Shown one piece after another: positions 21,897 to 33,680 of a stretch of DNA of 64,000 bases (positions are counted from its first letter, which is position 1; each line of letters starts with the position of its first letter). The notes under the pieces were generated by a model that searched no databases, had not been told where the DNA came from, and saw only the letters and a program-made list of their open reading frames with translations. The DNA is from Cycas panzhihuaensis. Taxonomy: Eukaryota; Cycadophyta. Made by a program: the position numbers and the translations under genes. The DNA lies in contig CM041465.1 of NCBI GenBank assembly GCA_023213395.1, forward strand, positions 189,293,741 to 189,357,740. The letters run 5' to 3'.

Positions 21897-21908
21897 TGGT
21901 ATCAGAGC
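21897..21908 (+). other. Primer binding site of Copia B
   Basis: TGGTATCAGAGC, the plant retroelement site for initiator tRNA-Met, two bases after the LTR. Confidence 0.93.
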
Positions 21909-23900
21909 TAAAAGAGGATCTATTCACTTCATTCCACTTGCATGTATTGTAAAGTATTGAGAGTGCACTAATTATTTTTAAAATTTTAAGAGCTTAAAAT
22001 TATATTATTTTATATGTTTCTACTTTCTCTATGTGCGTAAAATTTCAAAGGTAAAAAAATAGTTTTTTAAAGCTATTTGGTTGCTGGAGCACTCCCAAAA
22101 GCATTAAAGGCCTAAAATTTTATTAAAAAATTGACTATTTTAGATTTTAATAAAATTTGACATGTAAGATCACCTTGTTAAAGGATCATTTTTTGTCTTC
22201 TAGAGAAACTTCAAATTTATCCTACAACAGTGAGTTTTGGTTAAAATAAAAGGTTAAAATTTATGAATAAGTAACTTAAGGCACTTTTCTCAATGAAATC
22301 CTTTAAACATGAGCAAAAAATATGAAAGTTTTCTTAAGGGATCTAATAGATTTATGTCTTAAGAGCATTTTAAGATAAATCTAATTAAATTTCATCCACC
22401 AGTTAGTAAGATCTTTACAGTTTTTTCATGGATGCTAAATTTACTTACTCAACCCCACAAAAGACATTGCGAGGCTATTTCAGGCAAATTTTTAGCTAAT
22501 TTTGGAGATGATGTAGAAGAAAAAGTTGATGTACGTATCAAGATGTAGCTTTTGATATATTGAAGTTTGGACTTTGAGACAGTGGATTTGGCAAGATTAT
22601 GCTTTTATGCTTTTTTTGGGCAAAAATTTCTATGCCTTTTTAGACATATGACTTGACTATCTTATCAAAAATGACATTCTAATTTTTTTTTTCTTTTGCT
22701 ATAAATTCAAATTCTATCATTTAAGCCTTTATATTTGTAATTTTTAGAAAATTTTACCCATTTATTATTATTTATAAATTTTGTAAAAAAATCACAAAAT
22801 AGAGCAAAATAACATGCATCTAGATTTAGAAAAATTAGTATTTTAGTGGTAAGTTGATCCATTTTTTAGCCCTTTGTGGCTTTTATATTGAAATTTCTAA
22901 AAACATATTTAGAAGCATTATACTAAAGTAACATAAAGCTTAGATCTAAAGCAACATCTAGTTACCCTACTAAATCTAACATTTTTTTTCTATTTACACA
23001 CAAAGAATAAAGTATCATAGAAAGTAATAGCAATAACAAAGAAAGCATAAAAGATAAGAAAGTATATTTGGAAATTTCCCATTTTAGTTTTTAATTATTC
23101 AAAAATAACTTACATTATTCCTAAAAGGAATCTCATTAGTACAATTTATGTCACCAATTCTTGACTTGTGCATACACTCACCTTGGTTGAAATAGATCCT
23201 AGTTGGCTGAAGTCTGGGCCACAAAGAAGATGTGAGTTTCATATTGGGTCTGGTCTTAACTAGAATAGAGGTGGATGGACAGGTTAGCTATACTTATGAC
23301 CTCCAATCAAGGATAATCCTGATAACTGCTCGATAAAACTGAAAACCTTAATTCAAGATTTAAATTAACCTAGTCTAATATCTGTCATAGTTGTGGGATA
23401 CATATGTACCATTTGACTTTTTAGAGGAGGTATATAACTGCTCACTAGTGAATTGGGTGAGGACTGGGAGTACCTAGGCTCTATTGTGACTTAGATTCCA
23501 TCACCAACTATATATTCAAGTATCGCAGGCAAAGGCTGTAATCATATACTATAAGCTTTAGGTATCAAACCTCACATGTATTTGGACATAAGTTAGAGGT
23601 TAGTGGTATGACACATCACCACACTTTGCCAACTCTACATTAGGCCTCATTCTTGCATCATTGCTTATACTTATTTTTTATAGTTGTTAAAAAATACTTA
23701 ATCATTACTTGCTTCTCATCATAGCATTCATTTCTACATCCCTGTTACGCCAAGTGTTCTAGCCACACGTGTCAGTGGCACATACTTCTATTATCTCTTC
23801 TACTTCTTCATCATCACTATATTATCTTAATTTAAGCATAATATCAACTACATATTAAAATCCAAAGAAAATTAGGATTTATAGTACACTGGAGTTAAAA
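21909..23900 (+). other. Copia B 5' leader
   Basis: About 2 kb of non-coding sequence between primer site and gag. Parts at 21995-22090 and 23390-23860 match the Copia A leader in reverse orientation, which shows the leader is a family trait and not a later insertion. Confidence 0.75.
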
Positions 23901-23909
23901 ATATAGCAA

Positions 23910-24775
23910 AGCATAAATGCCTTTGGAGAGCTCACTTGTTGCCTACATCCATCATACCTACAATAGTTATAACACCTACTTCTAGTGGATCTGCCCGAAT
24001 AGCTCTTACATATGTTGTAGCCAAATTACAATGGGAGATAGATGATGAAAAGATTCATGTAGGAATTCTATTGCTTACTGATCACTCATTGTATAACTTG
24101 ATTAATGGAGGGCAATATGATACAGCTTAGAAGGTCCTTGAAGTTCTCAAGAAGAACTTTGATAACAAGTTAGATTTAGAATTTATTTATAGTGTTCTGA
24201 AAATAAATAAATTAAAAATGTAGAAGGGATGAGCTCATGAGACAATAAATATCCTTTGACCAATAAAACAAGCAATTGATAAAGATTTTAAGACCCAATG
24301 TATCACTTGGATATTCTTGATTGAATCATGTCTATATATCCTCGATTATAAAAACTTGCTTCAAAATCTTTAATCTTGTGGAACATTGAAGGCACTCAAC
24401 TTTGAAGCAGATGTCAAGAAATTCATAGAATTTGACAAGACCTTTAATATCAACTTTGTAGCCTCTGACTCTCTTTTAGATGTAGCCTTTGTGGTGGAAA
24501 AAGCTTGCTACACAAAAAATCAAGGTCCCTCTCATGGCATAAGAAGCAACTGAGCAAGAGGAAGAGGAAGAAACATGTAAAATCATCCATAAGGTTAACC
24601 AAATCTTTAGTCACAACCTCGACAGTCTCAAGGCTAAGGGCTGCCTCAACAAAGAGCAAGATAGTTAGGCCAAACTAGTACCTCTTTAAGGACTGGAAAT
24701 CAAACTATTATATGTGATTAGTGTAATTGTAAAGGACACTTTGCAAAAGACTATATAAATGCCACTTATAAGTTG
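23910..24775 (+). pseudogene. Copia B gag, decayed
   Basis: This would be the structural protein of the particle. The frame from about 23927 reads PTSIIPTIVITPTSSGSA, a typical Ser/Thr/Pro N-terminus, followed by a helical region with stops. An RGRGRN-like basic patch is near 24560. A zinc knuckle remnant near 24715-24760 reads C-D-stop-C-N-C-K-G-H-F-A-K-D-Y, where the last Cys is Tyr and a stop lies inside the knuckle. Confidence 0.75.
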
Positions 24776-24984
24776 GCCAAGTTCCAACTAAAACATGGAG
24801 CTTATAATATTGAAGAGACTTATGAAGAATCCTTTAGTGGTACAAGTTTTGTACAAGCATACTTTCAAAGAATTAATGGATCTTTAGCATCAAATACCAT
24901 TGACCAACCACAGAGATACTTTGAAGCTTATTGTAAATATATCACTTGTGAATTCCCTTTACCAATGCCAAGCCCTATTAGAAT

Positions 24985-25240
24985 TACAAATAATGTGGCT
25001 TTAATTGCTGGACAATGGATTATGGACACATGAGTATCTCAACATATGATGTGTAATCACAGCCTATATCAAACATTTGACTCAAATATTCAAGGAGTTA
25101 TTCATATGGCTAATAAATCATAACAACCTATTGAAGGAATTGGTAACATTTACTTAAAACTTCCAGGCTTAAGAGATTTTATATTGCTTGATGTCCTATA
25201 CATACCTAATCTCAAATAAAACCTACTCTTCTTATCCATA
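24985..25240 (+). pseudogene. Copia B protease, decayed
   Basis: The frame reads W-I-M-D-T-stop-V-S-Q-H-M-M-C-N near 25015-25065, corresponding to the Copia W-[IV]-[LI]-D-S-G-A-[ST]-x-H-M active-site loop. The Gly codon is a TGA stop. A LLDVLYIPNL-like segment near 25190 matches the usual end of the protease region. Confidence 0.75.
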
Positions 25241-25434
25241 CTTATCTCTCATGGATCTAATCTGAGTGTAACCACAAACAACCAGACTCTGTAGGTCATT
25301 CACCCTCTGACTGACCAAGTGGTCTTGACTAGACATCTCTCTCATAAACTTTTTTGACCAAATGACTCTCGATCTTCTGAATCCTATTGTACCCAAAGTA
25401 CTTCTGTCAATAAAGAATTTATATTTAACTCCAT

Positions 25435-26110
25435 CTTGACCCACCCAATGTTGTCACTCTTTGGCATGCTCGTATGGGCCATGTTCACATCAATAGACTT
25501 AGAGATCTTTATAACAATCTTCCAAATCTTTCAAAGATCTCTTTTAAGCCCTTCAAATGTGAAGCTTGTATCATTGCTAAATCTCATCGATAACCCTTTT
25601 TTGAAAGTCAGTGAATTAAGCCATCCATTATAATTAGTACACTATAATCTGTATGGACCAATGCCTATTCCTCCATTGAAGGAAAAGTTAAATTACATCT
25701 CTTTCATTGATGATTTTATTAGAGAAGTATGAGTATCTTTTTTATATAAGAAAGATAAAATCTTCTATATATTCAAAGAATTTAAAGCCTACACTAAAAA
25801 AAGTTAGGTTATCAACTCAAATATCTTCGAACTGATAATAGTAACAAATATACCTCACATGATTTTAAAAGTTACCTTTAAGACAATGGCATCAAATATT
25901 AAACAATAGTAGTAGGTACACCACAACAAAATAGAGTTGTCAAGTACATGAACAGAATAATCATGAGCATGGCTCGAGCTACGTTCGTATATAAAAATGT
26001 ACCTATGTACTTATGGGCTAAAACCATCTAGACAGTTATTTATTATATTAATGTTGTTAGCCCATTAAAGGAAAGATAATCACCTAATGAAAAGTGGTCA
26101 AGATAAGCCG
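25435..26110 (+). pseudogene. Copia B integrase, decayed
   Basis: The zinc-binding part LWHARMGHVHINRL and FKCEACIIAKSHR is intact at about 25460-25605. The core reads VHYNLYGPMPIPPLKEKL near 25640-25690, where the first catalytic Asp (usually H-x-D) is Asn, then YISFIDDFIREV. The catalytic Glu in the N-G-V-[AV]-E-R motif reads Lys (AAG at 25942-25944, in N-R-V-V-K-Y-M-N-R). At least two of the three catalytic residues are therefore lost, besides stops. Confidence 0.88.
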
Positions 26111-26860
26111 CCATTGTTCACTACTTCAAAATTTTTAGGTCTATATGCTATGCCTGCATTCTAGATGTAGATCAAAATAAACTTCATCCAAGGGAACTTA
26201 AAGGCATCTTTGTTAGATACCCTATAGATAAGTAAGGGTATAAGGTCTTTATATCTTTACAATGAAAATTATCATTACCAGAGATATCATTTTTATGGAG
26301 ACAGATGATCAATTGGTTAGACTGGACTCCAAAATACCCTCACACTAATATAATAATATTATCAAGTATAATGTTTAGATTCTAAAATTTAAGAGGATGA
26401 CATACATCAATTACTCCAAATATTGGAAGCTAACAATAAAGCCTCGAAGGATATGAGTTATAAATTTGAATTGATAAGTGCACATCCAGTACCATCCTTT
26501 GAAGATAGAAGAGTTAACAAAGGTAAAGCCATTATAGAAGAATCATCCTCTCCATCATCAGTTAACAAAGATAAAATAATAGTAGAAGGACCATCTTCCT
26601 CAGGTGCATCAACATCCTCCTCATAAAATAATCATTTTAACAAACAAGATGAGAACTAAGAAGTTGAGGAAATGAATACCTCATTCCCAACTTGAGGATC
26701 TCATGAAGCCTACTAGCTCAATAAGGACATACGATCAGATGAGGTAGGCAAAATTGGCACTCGAAGTGACTATAGAATAATGATGTATAAATTATTATAT
26801 ACTGAGCTTGAACTAGTAGAACTATAGATTACTCTTAATGAAGATCCCCTCTTATACCAA
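26110..26860 (+). pseudogene. Copia B region between integrase core and RT
   Basis: A low-conservation hinge between the integrase C-terminus and RT. It contains a Ser/Lys-rich open piece (26423-26626) that is typical of the variable spacer in Copia polyproteins. A KCSRKTIMFIGY-type end of the integrase is not clearly readable. Confidence 0.5.
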
Positions 26861-27815
26861 AAGGCTATAAAACATACAATCTAGAGAAATGCAATGAATG
26901 AAGAATATCAATCTCTCATAAAAAATAGTATATGTAAGCTCATTGATCTACCACTTGGCAGAAAGATAGTTCAAAATAAATGGGTGTTCAAAAATAAATA
27001 TAGATTAAATGATACCTTTGAAAAATATAAAGTGAAGTTGGTAGCTAAAGGATTCACATAAAGGGAAGGCATTGACTACATTGAAGTCTTTGCATCTATA
27101 ACCAAGTGGCCTACAATTAGAACTCTCATGGCCTTGATTATTCAATAGGGTTAGAAAATCCACCAGCTCGATATTAAGGCTATGTTTCTCAATGGAGATC
27201 TTGAAGAAGAAATTTGGATGGCTTAACCAAAAGGATATGATATCAAAGGTCAAGAGCATAAGGTTTACAAGCTTAGAAAGTCCTTGTATAACTTTAAACA
27301 AGACCCTCGTGCTTGGTTTACTAAGTTATTTGAAAGAATGAGATAAGTTGGATACAAAGTTTGTGACTACTAAGATATTGATGCAATAGTATTCATCAAG
27401 CACCAAAAGGATAAAGTCACTTAACTCATAATCTTTGTGGATGACATGATAGTAATAGGTAACAGTGAACATGCAACAAGCTAACTGAAAAAGAATCTTG
27501 GTAAAGTATTCGAACTGTCTAACCTTGGTTTAATGAAATATTACTTAGGAATTGAATTAATATAAAAAATAGAAAATTTTTCCTCTCCTAAGAAAAATAC
27601 ATCAATGATTTTCTAACCAAGTTTCAGTTAGAAGATGCTCGACTAGTGGCTTTACCTATAGACCCTAATACCAAACTCTCAGCTGATGGCAATACAAGAG
27701 AGGTAGATGTAACACTCTGTAGGAAACTTGTAGGTAGTCTCATCTATACTACCAATATAAGGCTAGATATTACTCACTCCATTAGCAATTTTGTACGATT
27801 TATGACAAATCCTAA
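26860..27815 (+). pseudogene. Copia B reverse transcriptase, decayed
   Basis: The plus strand reads MNEEYQSLIKNS (26893), LVAKGFT-stop-REGIDYIEVFA (27035-27095), PTIRTLMALI, QLDIKAMFLNGDLEEEIWM (27160-27225), VYKLRKSLYNFKQDPRAW, LIIFVDDMIVIGN (27425-27465), NLGLMKYYLGIEL and a terminal VGSLIYTT-type segment near 27730. The catalytic F-V-D-D is intact. The stops are mainly TAG or TAA at positions where Copia relatives have Gln or Trp. Confidence 0.92.
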
Positions 27816-27824
27816 GTAGAATCA

Positions 27825-28310
27825 TTAGCAGGCTGCAGTTCGAGTGTTAAAATACCTAAAGACAACTAGCAAATTTGGTCTATTGTATGAAATTAATAAT
27901 GAATTTAAACTTTCTATATATATAGACTCAGCCTTTATAAGAGATAAAGATACAGGAAGATCTACGTCTGGGTATGTAATATTTCTTGGAATAACACCAA
28001 TATTATGGAGATCCAGACAACAGAAGATAGTTGTTGATTCAACTATTGAAGTTGAATACATTGATGCTTCTGAGACCAACAATGAGGTGATATAGCTTAA
28101 AAATTTATTAGGAACATTGAATATCACCGAAACAAGACCTACTAGCCTTCGTGTAGATAATCAATCAGTAATCTACATGGCAAAAAATCCATAGGATTAC
28201 AGAACTTATTCATGACAGTATAATTCAACTAGAATATTATCCCACAATAGATCAAGTGGCCGATATCTTCACCAAACCATTACAAAATGTGAAGTTTGAA
28301 TAGTTTTGAA
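27825..28310 (+). pseudogene. Copia B RNase H, decayed
   Basis: The frame at 27844-28095 is open for 83 codons: VLKYLKTTSKFGLLY, SIYIDSAFIRDKDTGRSTSG (first Asp), RQQKIVVDSTIEVEYIDAS (Glu), with VDNQSVIYMAKNP in a nearby frame (28157-28190). It ends DQVADIFTKPLQNVKFE at about 28251-28300 and is followed by TAG. These are the Copia RNase H landmarks in order. Confidence 0.92.
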
Positions 28311-28779
28311 TGCAGCTCAGCCTTAGGGCCTCCATCTTTAACTGATCAAAGAAGATGGCAACAAGATTATCATACTCTATTATATTTATGAAAATCCCTT
28401 GTGGGTGCAGAATAATAAGAGTAAGTCTGAACTCTATCTTATTTGTAAAAACCCCATGTGGGTACAAAAGGATAAAGGTTATACTAGTTTTGGAAAATCA
28501 AAACCTATGAAAACCCAAAAGGGCATAAGGGATGACCAAATGGTATATAGAGACTTAGCATATTAAGTTACATATTTAAGCAGCTTGGCTATCAAGTTAT
28601 ATCAAAGAGCCACCTTATCCATTTTGATTTATAAAAGGGGCTATAGATCTTAGAAAGTCCATGGGTTTTTATTTCTCATGAGCGTTTTCCTACAAAAGTG
28701 TTATTTAAAACTTTAGTATAATAATGAAGGTCAAATGAAGGCCTCATAGAATACATTTTCTCAAAATGACCTTCCACCA

Positions 28780-28792
28780 TTAAGGGGAGGAT
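28780..28792 (+). other. Polypurine tract of Copia B
   Basis: TAAGGGGAGGAT directly before the 3' LTR start TGAAAG. Confidence 0.85.
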
Positions 28793-29099
28793 TGAAAGAG
28801 GTTAATATATCAAGGTTATTTATGTAGATTAATTAAATAACCTTAGGATATATTGTTAATATTAGTTTATTAGTGAAATGTATTTTATATGCATTTAGAT
28901 ATAATTTTAGATTCATGTCATTAGGCAGGAAAATCCTAAATATAATACTCACCCTCAATAATAAAAGGTGAAATCTCAAAGAGGGAGTCATTATTCATTC
29001 TCACCTCCTTACTCTCATATCTTGTTTTATCTCCATTTCATTCTCCATTGCCATTGTATACATGTGGGTGATTTATTCCCTAGATCCATCCTTCCTTCA
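28793..29099 (+). repeat. 3' LTR of Copia B
   Basis: Direct repeat of 21584-21894, TGAAAGAGG...CTTCA, followed by the AGAAA duplication at 29100-29104. Confidence 0.93.
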
Positions 29100-29119
29100 A
29101 GAAAATATTTATGTAAGGA

Positions 29120-29564
29120 GTCCCTCAGTGGCCCCTAACTACACACGTTAATAGATTATTAAAGAGAAAATATAACCATACAAGTAATGTGATAACATAA
29201 CTTTAAACCATGTAAAGAACAAATAGCATAAACAAACCAAGCATTCAACAAAGAACACCAAGAGATTTAGGTCTAAGCATAGACATTTTATTAATCTGAG
29301 CAACAACTAAAGAATTATAGAGATAAAGAAACCCCATCTCTTCTCCTTAACTCATCCATATCATTATATCATATGTGCTATTATACAAGAATATATATAC
29401 ACAACATTACAAGATACTACCTTGTAGTTTTACAATACAATAGGCATAAACCATGGGCTGACAAAGACATCCATAAGACACCTAAAAAATTTTCTCAAGG
29501 GTAGGGGCTTAAGTATAATACCTACACCTATGTAACACTTGCAAAGTTTTCAATATATCTAATA
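29120..29564 (-). repeat. Probable 3' LTR of Copia C
   Basis: The right edge is set by a purine tract, minus strand AAGTAGGAGAT at 29562-29575, followed by TATTAGATATATTG, which looks like a TGTTAG LTR start with the G changed to A. The left edge is only approximate because no second LTR is available for comparison. Confidence 0.5.
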
Positions 29565-29649
29565 ATCTCCTACTTGTTTAATACTTTACAAGAAAACCTA
29601 TAGACACAAGTACTGAATGCCAAAATCACAAATACCTATACAATTCTAC

Positions 29650-30200
29650 ACCATCTAAATTTTTTTATGCTAATAATCTTAATCAATTAGTCTACAACAT
29701 TGTCTTATATAACAATCCTCTACAAATCCACCTTATGATCTTGAACCATTTTCCTTATAAAATGGAACTACACATTAATATACTTTGATCAAGCATGAAA
29801 AATAGGGTTTTTTACTAAGTAGATTGTACTTTGACTATCACAATTTATTCTTATAGCATATTTCTTAAAGCCAATATCTATGTATAATCTCTATAACCAA
29901 ACAGTTTCCTTACATGCATGAGTAACTACTATATACTTTGCTTCTATGCTAGAAAGTGCCACAACTTGCTATCTTTTACTCATCCAGCTGATTGTACCAC
30001 CACAAAGGGTAAAAACATACCCACTTATAGATCTTCTACTATTAAGATCTCTAGCCCAATCAACATCAACAAATCCTCTCAAATTCATCATTCTACTCTC
30101 TATGGGATCTCCTTGATAGTAAATTCCATAGTCTAATGTATCTCGTAGATACCTAAAAATCCTTTTCACAGGCACCTAATGCTCCCTGCCTAGGTTTGGC
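29650..30200 (-). pseudogene. Copia C RNase H, decayed
   Basis: The open piece at 29969-30175 reads VKRIFRYLRDTLDYGIYY, GFVDVDWARDLNSRRSISGY (first catalytic Asp) and GGTISWMSKR. Beyond it the minus strand gives VVTHACKEAVWL, INCDSQSTIYLVKNPIFHA and a KYINV-FHFIRKMV segment down to about 29700. These are the Copia RNase H blocks in order, with stops between them. Confidence 0.9.
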
Positions 30201-30279
30201 ATATACCTACTAACTACTCCTACTGTGTGGGTAATTTCTAGTTGAGTGTAAACCATTGTGTACATTAGGCTACCAATAA

Positions 30280-31281
30280 CACTAGCATAAGGGACAAATG
30301 CCATGTCTTCAACTTCTTGGTGAGGCTTTAGGAATTATTCAGTTGATAATTTTAAACCAGTAGGAAGAGGAATATTAACTAGTTCACTATCCTACAACCT
30401 AAATCATTGCAACATTGTCTCAATGTACCATCTTTGGCTAAGCCAAATCTTCATGTTTCTCCTATCCTTTTTAATCTCAATGCCCAAAATAAAATGTGAA
30501 ATACTAAGGTACTTCATCTCAAATTGAGATACTAGTTGGTCTTTAACAAGTTGGTTCATTTCTTCATTATTACTAACTAAAAGGATGTCATCAACATATA
30601 AAGCCAAAATAATAAAATGATCACCAACCTACTTATAATAAATACAATGATCTACTTTTCTATGCATAAAGCCATATGTCAACATATGTGAATCAAACTT
30701 CTGATACCACATCCCTAGTAATTATTTCAAGTTGTATAATAACTTCTTCAATATACATACTAGAATCTCCTTCCCTGTAACTTCAAACCCTTTAGGCTAC
30801 AATATATAAATTTCTTCCTCGAGGTCAATGTGAAGAAATGCAGTCTTTATATCTATTTAATCTAGCTCAAGGTCATAGTCATCACTACATCCAACAAAAA
30901 TCTAATTGAAGTAACTTTTACAAGAGGAGAAAATACCTCACCAAAATCTATTCCCTTGAATTGAGAATAGCCCTTTGCTACCAAGTGAGCCTTATACATT
31001 TCCACATTACCATCTGCCTAGAACTTCTTCTTGAAGATCCATTTATTATTGATAGGTTTTTTGCCATCAAGAAGATCCACCAAATACCACGTATTATTTT
31101 TTTCCAAGGTTATCATTTCTTCTTGTATAGCCTTCATCCAAAGTTGGCTTTCTTTTGAATACAGATCCTTAGGAACAGTACTTAGGTTATCATCTGTAGT
31201 AGATAAAACAAAAGAGGAGTGACAAAAGTCTGCAGTAATATACCTATCAGGCTGTCTTCTCTCATAAGTTGATCTCCTCAA
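30280..31281 (-). pseudogene. Copia C reverse transcriptase, decayed
   Basis: The N-terminal piece (31018-31281) reads RRQPDRYITADFCH, WMKAIQEEMITLEKNNTW and INNKWIFKKK, the usual start of Copia RT. The C-terminal piece (30404-30607) reads ALYVDDILLVSNN with the catalytic Y-V-D-D intact, then FEMKYLSISHFILGIEIKKD. The part in between (30610-31015) is frameshifted but continues the domain. Confidence 0.9.
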
Positions 31282-31539
31282 GATGTAGGATTTTTAAGGT
31301 TGAGCTACCTCCATAGCTAGTTCTTTCTCTTTAGCTAACTCATATTATGATGCAGAATCTTCATCCCTTCCTTCAAATTATACCTTCTTAGAGTGTTCCT
31401 CCTTTAGTTCTTCTTCCTTCTTTAGAGACTTAAACTCCTCTCTAAAGATAACATCATGGCTATACATAACCTTTTATGTTTCAAGGTTATAAAGCTTATA
31501 CACTTTCACACCATCACCATAACCAATGAAAATAGACTT

Positions 31540-32240
31540 TTATGCTTTAAAATCAAGCTTAGTCCTCTGATGTTTAGCAATATACATAAAGGCTTTATAA
31601 CCAAAATCTCTAAGATTGCCAAGAGATATTTTCTTACCAGACCACACTTCTTTAGGTGTTTTATATACTAAGGCAATTGTCAGTGATCTATTTATTAGGT
31701 AGCTTGCAGTCATCATAGTCTCCACCCAGAATTTCTTCTCTAATCTATCGGCACTAAGCATACTCCTCAATCTCTCTAGAAAGGTCCTATTCATCCTTTT
31801 AGCAACTCCATTTTACTATGCCATATAGGGAATTGTATATTGCCTTGTTATCCCACACTACTTACAGAATTGCTCAAACTCCTTTGAGCAAAACTCTCCT
31901 CCATTATCCATCCTTAGTACCTTGATCTGCCTGTCACTTTAATTCTCAACCAAGGCCTTGAATTCTTTGAATTTATTGAAAACTTTAGATTTCTGCTTAA
32001 GAAAGTAAGCCATGTCTTTCTTGAGAAATCATCTATGAATGAGACAAAATATTTAGACCCACCCAATAAGGGTACATCAATAGGTCCAAAAACATCGATG
32101 TGCACCAATTATAGAATACCCTTTGCTCTCTTCGAACTTGAAGGAAAATTGACTTAACTCTATTTGCCATACACACAATGCTCATATAAATCAAAATTAA
32201 AGGAGTCATTCATTCTAGAGATATCCTCTGCCATATCTTT
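31540..32240 (-). pseudogene. Copia C integrase, decayed
   Basis: The core start LVHIDVFGPIDVP (first Asp present) is at 32070-32110, followed by YFVSFIDDFSRKTW. The second catalytic region reads VLRMDNGGEFCSKEFEQFC at about 31870-31925. The third reads N-G-V-A-K-R-M-N-R-T, with Lys (31798-31800) where the family has the catalytic Glu. The C-terminal part (31540-31794) gives FWVETMMTASYLINRS and FGYKAFMYI. The Glu-to-Lys change alone would stop strand transfer. Confidence 0.9.
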
Positions 32241-32884
32241 AGAGAATCAATCATGGAGGCCTTTCTCTCCAATATGACCCAATCTCTAATACCACAACAT
32301 AGTTTTACCAACAAGTGATATTTGAGTCCTTCCTTTATTATTGTTACTTTTTGTAATAGCTAGACTATAACTTCTAGCACACACCATACTTACATCAAAC
32401 TTGTATATTGTTCCAAATCAATCCCCTCTTTCTAATACCAACACTCCTCAAACCATTCTGTAACTGTCCTTATTAAAGATCACTTCTATTTGTGCATCAC
32501 CCAATTGACTGACAGATAATAGACTCATAGCCAAACTAGGAATATGACTTATATCAGGGATAGTTTTAACCATTCCATCTCCAAATTGAATCTTTACTCT
32601 TCCATAACCCATAATTTTAAATGGGTAATGATACCGAAGAAATACCTTTCCTCTATGAATCCTTGTGTATTCACAAAACCAGTCCCTATGGGGAATAACA
32701 TGAAGTGAAGTACCAGAGTCAATTAACTAAGACTCAACATTTGACAACTTACGTGAGGTTGCCAAATAAACATCACCATCATCTTCATCGGAGGCTTTTA
32801 TTACCGTAGAAGAAGTAGCTTCAGGTGACTTTCTCTTGTCAACCTTGACTCGACACTGGCTCTTCATATAGCTGGCAAAAATCT
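32240..32884 (-). pseudogene. Copia C protease and gag end, decayed
   Basis: The minus strand reads LIDSGTSLHVIPHRDWFCEY near 32690-32735, the Copia protease loop with D-S-G-T intact, then an IMGYGRVKIQFGDG stretch and MSLLSVSQLG near 32500-32540. At 32850-32875 YMKSQCR corresponds to the last part of a gag zinc knuckle (G-H-x-K-S-x-C-R). LINE-B begins a few bases further right. Confidence 0.85.
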
Positions 32885-33680
32885 AGGTCACTTACCCCAG
32901 AAATGTCTAGGAGTAAAGAACCCAATGGGAGGGAAGCAAGAGGTCTCAAATGAGCTAAAAACCCAAGAGGCAACAGAGTCCATAGATATATAGATAGAAG
33001 GGTAGACACAAGAGATTCAAGGGAACACAGTGGCCCCTGAAGTTACAAAGGACCAAGATGGGTCCCCCCTAGAACTGTAAAGTATCCCACCCTTGGATCT
33101 TGGCTTTGATCCTAATGAGGAGGACACTCTCTCAGAGGTAGAGGAGCAGGTAGCTCAAGAATCTGAGGTCCCAACCCACCCAGAAGGGGTCAGTGGCCTT
33201 GGGGTTCTCTCTTCAGTTGGGCCTGGGTCGTTGACTCCACAAATGATAGAGTCCCAAAAGAAGGCATCAGACATGGGCATTGAAAAGCAGGTGGGAAAGC
33301 CCCCGCTGAATGAGGAGGACTCTCTCTCAGGTGCAGGGGTGTAGGTTGCACAGGAATCAGAGGCTCTGGTGTGCTCGGAAGGGGTTGGAGACCTAGGGGT
33401 TTTTATTCTAGTTGGGCCTGGGTCCTCAGGCCAATACACCCTAGCACATATGGTAGAACCCTAGAAGAAGATACTGGATATGGGCACAGAGAAGCAGGTG
33501 GGTAGACCCCCCCTGAAACTACTTAGAGAAAGAGAGGCAGCTACCTAAGCAAGTCAAGGCAGCCAGGAAACTCTAAACAATGCCTTTCTTAAAGGGCCTA
33601 TTCTCAGATCTAGAACAGAAGGAGGAAACCCACCGAAAGGTGAAACTGTAGAAGTTTGGAAGCAAAGAAAAAAGATATGA
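32885..33680 (+). pseudogene. LINE-B ORF1, C-terminal part
   Basis: Starts at the zinc knuckle end, continues through a 33093-33344 open piece with LGFDPNEEDTLSE and two near-repeats of a Ser/Pro/Gly-rich stretch, and reaches the conserved VGRPPLKLLREREAAT block (33498-33545). One TAA follows the block, and then the frame is open to EVWKQRKKI and TGA at 33678-33680. That stop overlaps the ORF2 ATG (33677-33679). Confidence 0.82.
33100..33500 (+). repeat. Internal duplication within LINE-B ORF1
   Basis: Two related blocks follow each other: about 33119-33300, with EDTLSEVEEQVAQESEV then a GVSGLGVLSSVGPGS-like part and GIEKQVGKPPL, and about 33315-33500, with EDSLSGAGV, a QESEALVCSEGVG-like part and a G-EKQVGRPPL end. 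The ~210-bp unit ends at the V-G-[KR]-P-P motif both times. This suggests a tandem duplication inside ORF1. Confidence 0.65.

Larger units (their letters stand above)
21584..29099 (+). mobile_element. Copia B: full-length, inactive Ty1/Copia LTR retrotransposon
   Basis: A 7.5-kb plus-strand element with 311- and 307-bp LTRs, a perfect initiator tRNA-Met primer site, a purine tract and AGAAA duplications. The order after a 2-kb leader is gag, protease, integrase, RT and RNase H, which defines Copia. Every domain is recognisable, but all carry several stops, many of them TAG. The family is the same as Copia A, judged from LTR, leader and RT similarity. The first base pair of the 5' LTR reads TA instead of TG. 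Confidence 0.95.
29120..32884 (-). mobile_element. Copia C: 3' part of a Copia element, cut by LINE-B
   Basis: Minus-strand Copia of a different family from A and B. Readable parts from right to left are the end of a gag zinc knuckle (32860-32880), protease, integrase, RT, RNase H and the purine tract. A probable 3' LTR follows, with its right edge at about 29564 and its left edge not resolved. No second LTR or primer site was found. To the right the element stops where LINE-B begins, and the sequence beyond LINE-B (38037 onward) does not read as gag, so the 5' part is missing or lost. Confidence 0.85.
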
